Source: a bacterium
Lineage (GTDB): Bacteria > Bacillota > Clostridia > Lachnospirales > Lachnospiraceae
Reading direction: 5' to 3'
DNA length: 64,000 nt
Assembly (NCBI GenBank): GCA_004562915.1
Contig: SFQZ01000006.1
Coordinates: 1-64,000 of the forward strand
Of this stretch, positions 8,131 to 16,729 are shown in pieces. The first letter of the stretch is position 1. Every line of letters starts with the position of its first letter. The position numbers and the translations under genes are program-made. The notes below the pieces were generated by a model, which saw nothing but the letters and a program-made list of their open reading frames with translations, had not been told where the DNA came from and searched no databases.

Positions 8131-8784
8131 TCATCCCTGAAATGACCTGCAGGTTTCCTCAAGAAGGTGAAAAAACTGTTCTGCATGATATCCGTCATTG
8201 ACTGCATGATGAAATTCCACTGTAACAGGAAGCTTCATACAGTGCCCGGAATCATAATATTTCCCAATCATTACAAAGGGAATAAAGCTTGTGTTTGGTG
8301 TTCCGTAATGAGTAAAGGATGCAGGCTTTGAATAGCTGAGTGCGGTATAGCTTGTATTTGGCATAGTGGAGATATGAACATTGTCCATGGATCCGCTTTT
8401 GTCATAATATAGGCTGTCACCGTTCTCAGCTTTTTCTTTGTCTTCCAGAAAATGCCGATAATATTTGGAAAAATCATCGGAATAAAAGGTACGCTGATGG
8501 GTAAACAGATGATCGGTATTTTTCCTCAACAGTGTATAGTGAGGGTGTACACGATCCCAGTATCCAATTTCTCCATTAATTTTTGCATAACGATAATTCT
8601 GATTTCCATTGACTGTTTGGGCGATACAATAACACATGGCAGGATAGAATTTGATCTGCTGTTCGTTCAGTGTACAGAGAAATTCTGTGATATCAAGTTC
8701 TACAGTCATACAATAAAGATAGCCTTCAAACAGTTCAAAGATTTCCCGACGGTTCCAGGAATCAAAATCAATGGTATGAAACAT
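8131..8784 (-). CDS. Chloramphenicol acetyltransferase-like protein (CatA family fold)
   Basis: 217 residues, the usual length of type A CAT. It starts MFHTIDFDSWNRRE and ends with the catalytic-type motif HHAVNDGYH, where CAT enzymes have HHxxxDG: the His is the general base and the Asp is structural. The fold would use acetyl-CoA to acetylate an acceptor. Many chromosomal homologues in Clostridia are not proven resistance enzymes, so the substrate is open. It lies 21 bases downstream of nagB on the same strand with AAAGGAG, and is probably co-transcribed with it. Its 3' end abuts the convergent CcdA-like gene. Confidence 0.8.
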   Translation of the reverse strand: MFHTIDFDSWNRREIFELFEGYLYCMTVELDITEFLCTLNEQQIKFYPAMCYCIAQTVNGNQNYRYAKINGEIGYWDRVHPHYTLLRKNTDHLFTHQRTFYSDDFSKYYRHFLEDKEKAENGDSLYYDKSGSMDNVHISTMPNTSYTALSYSKPASFTHYGTPNTSFIPFVMIGKYYDSGHCMKLPVTVEFHHAVNDGYHAEQFFHLLEETCRSFQG

Positions 8785-8805
8785 GGAACATTCTCCTTTG
8801 GTGGA

Positions 8806-9531
8806 TTACAGAAGAGAAGCAGCTGCCTCGTCAAGAACTACAGTAACATCCGGGTGCAGCTGCAGGATGGAAGCCGGCATCTGCGGCATAACCGGACCCT
8901 GAAGCGCTTTCTTTACAGCTTCAGCCTTGTCAGCTCCGCTGGCTATCAGAAGAATTCTCTTTGCTCTCATAATCGTTCCGATACCCATGGTATAAGCTTG
9001 AGTAGGAACGTCTTCAATTTTTTCAAAGAAGCGGGCATTAGCCTTGATTGTACTTTCTGTAAGGTCTACACAATGTGTGAAATTTGGAAATTCATCAGCA
9101 GGCTCATTGAAACCGATATGGCCGTTATGACCGAGACCGAGAAGCTGCAGGTCGGCTCCACCATAGCTTTTTACAATTTCTTCGTACTCTTCACATGCTT
9201 TTACCGGATCCGGATTGGTACCATCCGGCACATTGGTTCTGGAAAGATCGATATTGACATGTTTGAACAGGTTGTTCATCATAAAATAGTAATAGCTTTG
9301 ATCATTGCTATGATCCAGACCCCGGTATTCATCCAGATTTACTGTGGAAACCTGAGAAAAATCCAGATCCCCTTTTTTGTACCATTCTACCAGCTGGGCA
9401 TATGTGCCGACAGGGGTAGAACCGGTAGCAAGTCCCAATACACAGTTCGGTTTCGTAATAATCTGAGCAGAGATAATATTTGCTGCTTTTCTGCTCATGT
9501 CATTGTAATCTTTTGTTACAATAATCTTCAT
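8806..9531 (-). CDS. nagB: Glucosamine-6-phosphate deaminase
   Basis: 241 residues, typical of the short Gram-positive NagB. It converts glucosamine-6-phosphate to fructose-6-phosphate and ammonia in the cytoplasm, the last step of amino-sugar catabolism. Visible family motifs are LGLATGSTPVGTY (substrate phosphate loop), NLDEYRGL (catalytic Asp region), and GLGHNGHIGFNEP (catalytic Asp/His/Glu triad region). The ATG follows GAGGAGG. It is first gene of a nagB-acetyltransferase unit with its own promoter at 9567-9595. No nagA is present in the window. Confidence 0.95.
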   Translation of the reverse strand: MKIIVTKDYNDMSRKAANIISAQIITKPNCVLGLATGSTPVGTYAQLVEWYKKGDLDFSQVSTVNLDEYRGLDHSNDQSYYYFMMNNLFKHVNIDLSRTNVPDGTNPDPVKACEEYEEIVKSYGGADLQLLGLGHNGHIGFNEPADEFPNFTHCVDLTESTIKANARFFEKIEDVPTQAYTMGIGTIMRAKRILLIASGADKAEAVKKALQGPVMPQMPASILQLHPDVTVVLDEAAASLL

Positions 9532-9566
9532 GGAAAAACCTCCTCATCTACATAATTCATACTTTT

Positions 9567-9595
9567 AAACTATCCTATTTAAACGTAAAAAGCAA
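9567..9595 (-). promoter_or_regulatory. Promoter for nagB
   Basis: On the minus strand TTGCTT (9590-9595), 17-base spacer, TAGTTT (9567-9572), about 35 bases before the ATG. Confidence 0.5.
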
Positions 9596-9666
9596 GTAGG
9601 AATTGTCACGAGACAGAAAATAGAAAGTTCTTACCATCGCAGAAATGACGAAACATCTTTCATAAA

Positions 9667-10554
9667 TCAGTCCGATAAAGCTTTAATGGAAGAGGCATAT
9701 TCAGAAGGCGTCATTCCTGTGAACTTTTTAAATTGTCTGGAAAAATAGTGGATAGAAGAGTATCCCAGATGATCAGATATCTGGGAAAAATTCCCACTTT
9801 CCTCACGGATCATTTTTTTGGCAGTTTCAATTTTCAGATGAGAAAAGTAATCAATGACACCACATCCATTTTCTTCTTTAAATAATTTGAGCAGCTGGGC
9901 ACGTCCTACCATGGTTGCATGACAGATTTCCTCCAATGTCAGTTTTTCCCTTATGTGTTCCTCCAGATAAGTAATGACCCGGGCATAAAGAAGAGCATCG
10001 TTCTTTTTACGGACCGATTTGACTGTGGGGGCAGGCCGCTGCCTGCTGTCCATCTGCCGGATCATGGTAATAAGAAGAAGCTCGAGATTGAGCTTGATCA
10101 GCTGTTCGGACGCAAAGGGAGCATTTTCCCGCCGGTCCATTTTTTGCGTGAAGGGATTATCCAGCGGTGTCAGGATACTCTGTTTGGCCTCATAAATAAT
10201 ATTTGCAAGGATTGTACGTTCCTTTTCTCCGATTTCAGTAAGAAGGTTCTCAAATCTTTTCATGCACGGAGAATTACATACAAAAGAAATGACCACAAGA
10301 TTGGGTGCAATCCGTCCATTGGCCATGACATTATGAAATTCGTTGGGCTTATGAAAAATAATCTGTCCCCGGGTGAGAACATGAGAAGTATCGCCGGCCG
10401 TAACCACCACTTCTCCCTTGTCAACACATAAAAATTCCCAGAAATCATGAGATTCACCTGAAAATTGATAAGTGCTGGTATATTCAAAATAGTGGATCGT
10501 GATAATTTCTGAAATATTCAGTTCTTCTTTGAGCATAAGGCTTTCAAAAGACAT
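9667..10554 (-). CDS. AraC-family transcriptional regulator with cupin-like sensor domain
   Basis: 295 residues. The N-terminal half is a cupin-like ligand domain (HDFWEFLCVDKGEVVVTAGD...LTRGQIIFHKPNEFHNV). The C-terminal ~100 residues form the two helix-turn-helix AraC domain (LTLEEICHATMVGRAQLLKLF; FSQISDHLGYSSIHYFSRQFKKFTGMTPSEY, split here by position 195-290). This architecture is typical of sugar-responsive activators. It is transcribed divergently from the nucleotidyltransferase/kinase pair, and two direct half-sites lie in the shared promoter region. It therefore most likely controls that pair and itself. The ATG is preceded by GGAGGG. Confidence 0.9.
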   Translation of the reverse strand: MSFESLMLKEELNISEIITIHYFEYTSTYQFSGESHDFWEFLCVDKGEVVVTAGDTSHVLTRGQIIFHKPNEFHNVMANGRIAPNLVVISFVCNSPCMKRFENLLTEIGEKERTILANIIYEAKQSILTPLDNPFTQKMDRRENAPFASEQLIKLNLELLLITMIRQMDSRQRPAPTVKSVRKKNDALLYARVITYLEEHIREKLTLEEICHATMVGRAQLLKLFKEENGCGVIDYFSHLKIETAKKMIREESGNFSQISDHLGYSSIHYFSRQFKKFTGMTPSEYASSIKALSD

Positions 10555-10585
10555 GGATAACCCTCCTGAAATCTTTGATACTTTG

Positions 10586-10615
10586 ATTATAACGGAAAAA
10601 CAGATTTTTGTGCAA
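10586..10615 (-). promoter_or_regulatory. Promoter for the AraC-family gene
   Basis: On the minus strand TTGCAC (10610-10615), 18-base spacer, TATAAT (10586-10591). Confidence 0.6.
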
Positions 10616-10637
10616 ACAAAATTGATTATTGTGTAAA
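10608..10637 (+). promoter_or_regulatory. Candidate operator: two direct half-sites 21 bp apart
   Basis: TTGTGCAAA (10608-10616) and TTGTGTAAA (10629-10637) are direct repeats offset by exactly 21 bases, two helical turns, in the divergent promoter region of an AraC-type regulator. The first overlaps that regulator's own -35 box. The spacing fits the two HTH units of AraC-family dimers. Confidence 0.5.
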
Positions 10638-10721
10638 TCCAAAGCGGAAAAAACGTGTTACTATATAGAAAACGAAGCGGAGATTTCCGCTGATCATTAT
10701 GGAAAGGGTGGAAGCAAAATT

Positions 10722-11645
10722 ATGAAAAAACCAGTATTAGTTATTATGGCAGCAGGAATGGGAAGCCGTTACGGTGGATTAAAACAGATTGATCCGATTG
10801 ACCCGCAGGGGCATATTATTATGGATTTTTCTTTGTTTGATGCAAAAAAAGCAGGATTTGAGGAAGTAATCTTTATTATAAAGAAAGAAAATGAAAAGGA
10901 TTTTAAAGAATGCATCGGTGACAGAATCAGCAAAATCATGAAAGTGTCTTATGTGTTCCAGGATATTCAGAATCTTCCGGAAGGTTTTCAGGTGCCGGAA
11001 GGAAGAGTAAAACCGTGGGGAACCGGCCATGCAGTCCTCAGTTGTCTGGGCACTCTGGATGCACCGTTCGCTGTGATCAATGCGGATGATTACTATGGAA
11101 GTCATGCATTTCAGATGATTTATGATTTCCTCACTACGCATGAGGACGATGAAAAATATCATTACACGATGGTTGGCTACGTCCTGGAAAATACACTGAC
11201 AGAGAATGGTCATGTGGCAAGGGGCGTGTGTGTGACAGATGAAAATGGTTATCTGATCGGAATCAATGAACGTACTCATATTGAGAAACGGCCGGAAGGT
11301 GCGGCTTATACAGAAGACGACGGAAAAACATGGGTTACGATTCCACAGGGAAGTACAGTTTCCATGAATATGTGGGGATTCTCAGCAAGTCTTTTGAAAG
11401 AACTGGAAAAACGATTCCCGGCATTTCTTGAAGAAGCACTTGAGAAAAATCCGATGAAAGGCGAGTATTTCCTTCCATCGGTAGTGGGAGAGCTTCTGGC
11501 AGAGAATAAAGCAGATGTTCAGGTGCTGAAATCTCTGGATAAATGGTATGGGGTAACTTATAAAGAAGACAAACCGGTAGTTGTTAATGCAATCCGTAAA
11601 ATGAAAGATGAAGGAAGATATCCGGAAAAACTGTGGGAGGACTAA
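10722..11645 (+). CDS. Sugar nucleotidyltransferase family protein
   Basis: 307 residues from the ATG at 10722, chosen because it gives the family N-terminus and follows a GGAAAGGGTGGAAG ribosome site; an upstream in-frame extension has no family character. It begins VLVIMAAGMGSRYGGLKQI, the NTP-binding glycine-rich loop of the nucleotidyltransferase family. VINADDYYG supplies the metal-binding acidic pair. It should join a sugar-1-phosphate to UTP or another NTP. It is followed 5 bases later by a sugar kinase of the NahK/aminoglycoside-phosphotransferase fold, and that pair is the natural kinase/pyrophosphorylase combination. The exact sugar is unknown; nearby nagB and the NahK resemblance favour an N-acetylhexosamine. 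Confidence 0.85.
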   Translation: MKKPVLVIMAAGMGSRYGGLKQIDPIDPQGHIIMDFSLFDAKKAGFEEVIFIIKKENEKDFKECIGDRISKIMKVSYVFQDIQNLPEGFQVPEGRVKPWGTGHAVLSCLGTLDAPFAVINADDYYGSHAFQMIYDFLTTHEDDEKYHYTMVGYVLENTLTENGHVARGVCVTDENGYLIGINERTHIEKRPEGAAYTEDDGKTWVTIPQGSTVSMNMWGFSASLLKELEKRFPAFLEEALEKNPMKGEYFLPSVVGELLAENKADVQVLKSLDKWYGVTYKEDKPVVVNAIRKMKDEGRYPEKLWED

Positions 11646-11650
11646 TCAGT

Positions 11651-12754
11651 ATGAATACTGTTTCAAAAAAGAATTTGTATGAAGTAGCAGGGAAATTTCA
11701 GATTGACGGAGAAATTCTTTCCGTTGAACCCTACGGAAGCGGTCACATCAATGATACGTTTCGTTTGATTGAAAAACAGGGAGAAGAGGAAAAAGCTTAT
11801 ATTCTTCAGCGTATGAATGGAGAAATTTTCAAAAACAGAGACGAATTAATGGAAAATATTATGCGTGTCACAAGTTTTCTGAAAGGGAAAATTGTTGCTC
11901 AGGGAGGAGATCCGGACAGAGAAACATTACAGGTGATCCCAACCAGAACAGGAGAATCCTATTATAAAGAAGAGGATGGAGAAGGCTGGAGAGTATATCC
12001 GTTTATTGTAGATACTATAAGCTATGATCTTGCGGAAAGTGCAGAGGATTTTAACAGAAGCGGTTATGCTTTTGGTAATTTCCAGTATCTCCTGGCAGAT
12101 TTCCCGGCAGAGGAACTGCATGAGACAATTGTAAATTTCCATAATACGGTGGATCGATTTGATAAGTTTAAAAAAGCCGTGGAAGCTGATGTGATGGGTC
12201 GTGCGAAAGAAGTGGAGCCGGAGATTCGTTTTGTAATGGACAGAGAACAGGACTGCCATTTCTTTGGGAAACTGTTTGCAAACAAGGAAGTTCCTCTACG
12301 GGTAACCCATAACGATACCAAACTGAACAATGTTTTGTTTGACCGGGAGACAGGAAAAGCAATCTGTGTGATCGATCTGGACACCGTTATGCCGGGATTT
12401 GCAGCTCATGATTTTGGCGATGCGATCCGCTTTGGAGCGAGTACCGCTGCTGAAGATGAAAAAGATCTGGATAAAGTGACCTGCAGTATGGAACTTTTTG
12501 AGGCATATTTCGATGGATTTATGGAAGGATGCCGAGGAAGTCTGACAAAACGGGAAGTCGAGACACTGCCTATGGGTGCAAAGATTATGACTCTGGAATG
12601 TGGTATGCGGTTTCTGACAGATTATCTTGAGGGGGATGTATATTTTAAAACGCATTATGAAGGACAGAATCTTGACCGGACAAGGACACAGCTGAAGCTT
12701 GTGAAGGATATGGAAGATAAATGGGAAACCATGAAAACAATCGTTAATAAATAA
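11651..12754 (+). CDS. NahK-like sugar 1-kinase (APH/choline kinase fold)
   Basis: 367 residues from the ATG at 11651, 9 bases after GGGAGGA. It has the aminoglycoside-phosphotransferase fold with the catalytic loop HNDTKLNNVLFD (Asp222) and the metal site VIDLDTVMPG. The region RVTHNDTKLNNVLFD with DLDTVMPG strongly recalls bifidobacterial N-acetylhexosamine 1-kinase (NahK), which phosphorylates GlcNAc/GalNAc at C1. Together with the upstream nucleotidyltransferase it would turn a free N-acetylhexosamine into a UDP-sugar. The substrate is inferred, not proven. A terminator follows. Confidence 0.75.
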   Translation: MNTVSKKNLYEVAGKFQIDGEILSVEPYGSGHINDTFRLIEKQGEEEKAYILQRMNGEIFKNRDELMENIMRVTSFLKGKIVAQGGDPDRETLQVIPTRTGESYYKEEDGEGWRVYPFIVDTISYDLAESAEDFNRSGYAFGNFQYLLADFPAEELHETIVNFHNTVDRFDKFKKAVEADVMGRAKEVEPEIRFVMDREQDCHFFGKLFANKEVPLRVTHNDTKLNNVLFDRETGKAICVIDLDTVMPGFAAHDFGDAIRFGASTAAEDEKDLDKVTCSMELFEAYFDGFMEGCRGSLTKREVETLPMGAKIMTLECGMRFLTDYLEGDVYFKTHYEGQNLDRTRTQLKLVKDMEDKWETMKTIVNK

Positions 12755-12773
12755 GAGTTTGTCGGAACATAAT

Positions 12774-12831
12774 AAAAGAGAAACGATTTGTACTGAAAAA
12801 CAGGACAAATTGCTTCTCTTTTTGTTTTTTT
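12774..12831 (+). terminator. Intrinsic terminator after the kinase gene
   Basis: AAGAGAAACGATTTGT pairs with ACAAATTGCTTCTCTT (one mismatch) and is followed by TTTGTTTTTTT. Confidence 0.85.
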
Positions 12832-12863
12832 CGAAAAACATGAAAGGTTTTTTAATCAAAAAA

Positions 12864-12892
12864 TAGACATGTTTTGGAAACCATGTTATAAT
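12864..12892 (+). promoter_or_regulatory. Strong promoter for nifJ
   Basis: TAGACA, 17-base spacer, TATAAT. The start point is expected near 12900, with AAGGAGG ahead of the ATG at 12944. Confidence 0.8.
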
Positions 12893-12943
12893 AACTCACA
12901 AGAGTTAAATTATGTTTAATTCAAATTAAGGAGGAAACAAAAA

Positions 12944-15900
12944 ATGGCAAGAAAAATGAAAACCATGGATGGTAATCATGCTGCCGCTCATGCATCCTAT
13001 GCATATTCCGACGTAGCAGCCATTTACCCAATTACTCCATCATCTGTTATGGCAGAAGCTACAGATGAATGGGCAACTCAGGGAAGAAAGAATATCTTCG
13101 GACAGGAAGTTCAGGTAACTGAGATGCAGTCCGAAGCCGGTGCTGCAGGTGCAGTTCACGGTTCTCTGGCAGCAGGCGCTCTGACAACTACATACACAGC
13201 TTCTCAGGGTCTTCTGCTGATGATTCCAAACCTTTACAAAATCGCTGGTGAGCAGCTGCCGGGTGTATTCAATGTATCCGCACGTGCTCTTGCAAGCCAC
13301 GCACTTTCTATTTTCGGAGATCATTCCGACGTATATGCATGTCGTCAGACAGGTTGCGCAATGCTGTGTGAATCTTCCGTACAGGAAGTTATGGACCTTA
13401 CTCCTGTAGCACATCTTGCAGCAATTAAAGGAAAAATTCCATTTATCAACTTCTTCGACGGATTCCGTACTTCTCATGAGATCCAGAAGATTGAAACATG
13501 GGATTACGAAGATCTGAAAGATATGGCTGATATGGATGCAATCGCAGAGTTCCGTAAGAACGCTCTGAATCCAAATCATCCATGCCAGAGAGGTTCCGCT
13601 CAGAACCCGGATATCTTCTTCCAGGCAAGAGAAGCATGTAACCCGTACTATGATGCTATGCCGGCTATCGTACAGGAATACATGGACAAAGTAAATGAAA
13701 AGATTGGAACAGATTACAAACTGTTCAACTACTATGGTGCAGCAGATGCAGAACACGTGATCGTGGCTATGGGTTCTGTGAATGATACCATTGAAGAGAC
13801 AATTGATTACCTGATGGCTGCAGGAAAGAAAGTAGGCGTTGTTAAAGTTCGTCTGTACAGACCATTCTGTGCACAGGCATTGATCGATGCAATTCCGGAG
13901 TCTGTAAAACAGATTACTGTTCTTGACAGAACAAAAGAGCCGGGTGCTCTTGGCGAGCCTCTGTATCTGGATGTTGTTGCATCTCTGAAAGGAACCAAAT
14001 TCAATGATGTTCCTGTATTTACAGGTCGTTATGGTCTGGGCTCCAAAGATACAACTCCTGCACAGATCGTTGCTGTATATGAAAACACAACAAAACAGAA
14101 ATTCACTCTTGGTATCGTGGATGATGTTACAAACCTGTCTCTGGAAATTGGTGCTCCTCTGGTTACAACTCCGGAAGGAACTATCAACTGTAAGTTCTGG
14201 GGTCTGGGTGCAGACGGTACTGTAGGTGCTAACAAGAACTCCATCAAGATCATTGGTGACAATACTGATATGTACGCTCAGGCATACTTTGATTATGACT
14301 CCAAGAAATCCGGTGGTGTTACAATGTCCCACCTGCGTTTCGGAAAGAAACCGATCAAATCCACATACCTGATCAAGAAAGCAAACTTTGTTGCCTGCCA
14401 CAATCCGTCCTATGTTACAAAATACAATATGGTTCAGGAACTGGTAGACGGTGGTACATTCCTGCTGAACTGTCCATGGGATATGGAAGGTCTGGAAAAA
14501 CATCTGCCAGGACAGGTAAAAGCATTCATCGCTAACCACAACATCAAATTCTATGTAATTGATGGTGTTAAGATTGGTATTGAAACCGGTATGGGACCAA
14601 CCCGTATCAACACGATCCTTCAGTCCGCATTCTTCAAACTTGCAAATATCATTCCGGAAGAGCAGGCAATTGAACTGATGAAAGCAGCTGCAAAAGCTAC
14701 TTACGGACGTAAAGGTGATGACGTAGTTGCTAAGAACTGGGCAGCTATCGATGAAGGTGCAAAACAGATTGTTGAAGTTCAGGTTCCGGAAAGCTGGAAA
14801 GATGCTGAAGATGAAGGGCTGACCGTAATCAAAGCTGAAAGCGGAAGAAAAGATGCTGTTGACTTCGTTAACACGATCCAGTCTGCTGTATCTGCTCAGG
14901 AAGGAAATAACCTGCCTGTATCTGCATTCTCTGCATATGTTGATGGTACAACACCATCCGGAACATCTGCATATGAGAAACGTGGTATCGCAGTTAATAT
15001 TCCTGTATGGAATCCGGAAAACTGTATTCAGTGTAACCGTTGTTCCTATGTTTGTCCGCACGCAGTTATCCGTCCGGTTGCTATGACAGAGGAAGAAGCA
15101 GCAAATGCTCCTGCAGTTCTGGAAATGACCGGTATGAAAGAATACAAATTTGCTATCGCAGTATCCGCTTTGGATTGTACCGGATGTGGTTCCTGTGTAA
15201 ACGTTTGTCCTGGTAAGAAAGGTGCAAAAGCACTTGCTATGGAAAACCTGGAAGCAAATCTGGAATCCCAGAAGTTCTTTGATTATGCAGTAACTCTGCC
15301 GGAGAAAGCAGATGTTATCGCTAAATTCAAAGAGAATACAGTAAAAGGTTCTCAGTTCAAACAGCCTCTGCTTGAGTTCTCAGGCGCATGTGCTGGTTGT
15401 GGTGAGACACCATACGCAAAATTGATCACTCAGCTGTTCGGTGACAGAATGTACATCGCAAACGCAACAGGATGTTCTTCTATCTGGGGTAACTCCTCAC
15501 CGTCCACACCATACACTGTAAATGCTAAAGGACAGGGTCCTGCATGGGGCAACTCTCTGTTCGAGGATAATGCAGAGTTCGGTTATGGTATGCTGCTGGC
15601 TCAGAAAGCAATCCGTGAAGGTCTGAAAGCTAAAGTTGAAACTGTAGCTGCAAGTGACAAAGCTTCTGAAGAAGTAAAAGCTGCTTGTCAGGAATGGCTG
15701 GATACTTATAGCGTAGGTGCTACTAACGGTGTTGCTACAGATAAACTGGTTGCAGCTCTGGAAGGATGCGAATGCGAAATTTGTAAAGATATCGTTGCTA
15801 ACAAAGATTTCCTGGCTAAGAAATCCCAGTGGATCTTCGGTGGTGACGGATGGGCTTACGATATCGGATTCGGCGGTGTTGACCACGTTCTTGCAAGTGG

Positions 15901-16471
15901 AAAAGACATCAACGTAATGGTATTCGATACCGAAGTTTACTCCAACACAGGTGGACAGTCCTCCAAATCTACTCCTACTGGTGCAATTGCACAGTTCGCA
16001 GCAGGTGGAAAAGAAACCAAGAAGAAAGATATGGCTTCCATCGCTATGTCCTATGGCTACGTATATGTAGCTCAGATTTCCATGGGTGCTGACTTTAACC
16101 AGACTGTTAAAGCAATCTCTGAAGCAGAAGCTTATCCGGGACCATCCCTGATCATCGCTTATGCTCCATGTATCAACCATGGTATCAAGAAAGGTATGGC
16201 AAAAGCTCAGACTGAGGAAGAACTGGCAGTTAAGTGTGGATATTGGCACAACTTCCGCTTCAATCCTGCAGCAGAGAACAAGTTCACTCTGGATTCCAAA
16301 GAGCCTACAGATGATTACCAGGCATTCCTGGATGGAGAAGTTCGTTACAATTCTCTGAAACGTTCTAATCCGGAAAAAGCTGCTAGACTGTTTGCTAAGA
16401 ATGAGAGCGAAGCAAAAGCAAGACTTGCTTACCTGAAGAAACTGGTTACTCTGTACGGAAAAGATGAGTAA
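12944..16471 (+). CDS. nifJ: Pyruvate:ferredoxin (flavodoxin) oxidoreductase
   Basis: 1175 residues, the usual length of the single-chain enzyme. It oxidises pyruvate with CoA to acetyl-CoA and CO2, reducing ferredoxin, in the cytoplasm. The N-terminal domain starts MDGNHAAAHASYAYSDVAAIYPITPSS. Two 4Fe-4S clusters are in CIQCNRCSYVCPHA (about 693-706) and CTGCGSCVNVCPG (about 745-757). The third cluster and TPP domain include CAGCGETPY (about 816), CECEIC (about 943) and GDGWAYDIG (about 967). All expected cysteines are seen. It is monocistronic, with a strong promoter and terminator. Codon use is highly biased, as in abundant proteins, and this leaves long empty frames on the other strand. 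Confidence 0.97.
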   Translation: MARKMKTMDGNHAAAHASYAYSDVAAIYPITPSSVMAEATDEWATQGRKNIFGQEVQVTEMQSEAGAAGAVHGSLAAGALTTTYTASQGLLLMIPNLYKIAGEQLPGVFNVSARALASHALSIFGDHSDVYACRQTGCAMLCESSVQEVMDLTPVAHLAAIKGKIPFINFFDGFRTSHEIQKIETWDYEDLKDMADMDAIAEFRKNALNPNHPCQRGSAQNPDIFFQAREACNPYYDAMPAIVQEYMDKVNEKIGTDYKLFNYYGAADAEHVIVAMGSVNDTIEETIDYLMAAGKKVGVVKVRLYRPFCAQALIDAIPESVKQITVLDRTKEPGALGEPLYLDVVASLKGTKFNDVPVFTGRYGLGSKDTTPAQIVAVYENTTKQKFTLGIVDDVTNLSLEIGAPLVTTPEGTINCKFWGLGADGTVGANKNSIKIIGDNTDMYAQAYFDYDSKKSGGVTMSHLRFGKKPIKSTYLIKKANFVACHNPSYVTKYNMVQELVDGGTFLLNCPWDMEGLEKHLPGQVKAFIANHNIKFYVIDGVKIGIETGMGPTRINTILQSAFFKLANIIPEEQAIELMKAAAKATYGRKGDDVVAKNWAAIDEGAKQIVEVQVPESWKDAEDEGLTVIKAESGRKDAVDFVNTIQSAVSAQEGNNLPVSAFSAYVDGTTPSGTSAYEKRGIAVNIPVWNPENCIQCNRCSYVCPHAVIRPVAMTEEEAANAPAVLEMTGMKEYKFAIAVSALDCTGCGSCVNVCPGKKGAKALAMENLEANLESQKFFDYAVTLPEKADVIAKFKENTVKGSQFKQPLLEFSGACAGCGETPYAKLITQLFGDRMYIANATGCSSIWGNSSPSTPYTVNAKGQGPAWGNSLFEDNAEFGYGMLLAQKAIREGLKAKVETVAASDKASEEVKAACQEWLDTYSVGATNGVATDKLVAALEGCECEICKDIVANKDFLAKKSQWIFGGDGWAYDIGFGGVDHVLASGKDINVMVFDTEVYSNTGGQSSKSTPTGAIAQFAAGGKETKKKDMASIAMSYGYVYVAQISMGADFNQTVKAISEAEAYPGPSLIIAYAPCINHGIKKGMAKAQTEEELAVKCGYWHNFRFNPAAENKFTLDSKEPTDDYQAFLDGEVRYNSLKRSNPEKAARLFAKNESEAKARLAYLKKLVTLYGKDE

Positions 16472-16502
16472 TTCATAGTTTTCTATAGGAAAAGATAATA
16501 TT

Positions 16503-16534
16503 AACCCCGGGAATTTAAAATTCCCGGGGTTTTC
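16503..16534 (+). terminator. Intrinsic terminator after nifJ
   Basis: CCCCGGGAATTT and AAATTCCCGGGG pair almost completely and are followed by TTTT. Confidence 0.9.
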
Positions 16535-16578
16535 GCATGTAAAAAAGGTTTTATGTAATAAATCCCAGAATTTACCGG

Positions 16579-16607
16579 TTGATTTTCTCACCGGGTTAAT
16601 ATAGACT
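16579..16607 (+). promoter_or_regulatory. Candidate promoter for the pyruvate formate-lyase operon
   Basis: TTGATT, 17-base spacer, TAGACT, about 120 bases before the ATG. The long leader between them has no clear terminator. Confidence 0.4.
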
Positions 16608-16729
16608 AACCTTATCGTGCTGGCTGACATTTACGAATTATAAAAAGCTTTTGCAGATGGTGCATATTTAGGGTACATTTTCGCAAGCTAATAGGAAGGA
16701 CAATAAAATTTAAGACAGGAGGACATTAG

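Noticed and set aside
8452-9555. 367-codon + strand frame across the acetyltransferase and nagB genes
   Set aside because: Both genes on the other strand are clear enzymes with motifs; the overlapping frame is low-complexity and has no RBS.
13040-15061. 673-codon open frame antisense to nifJ
   Set aside because: It has no family resemblance and no RBS. It results from the biased codons of nifJ, which avoid TTA, CTA and TCA and so leave no stops on the opposite strand.
15497-16630. 377-codon open frame antisense to the end of nifJ
   Set aside because: Runs through the nifJ terminator and has no recognisable domain.
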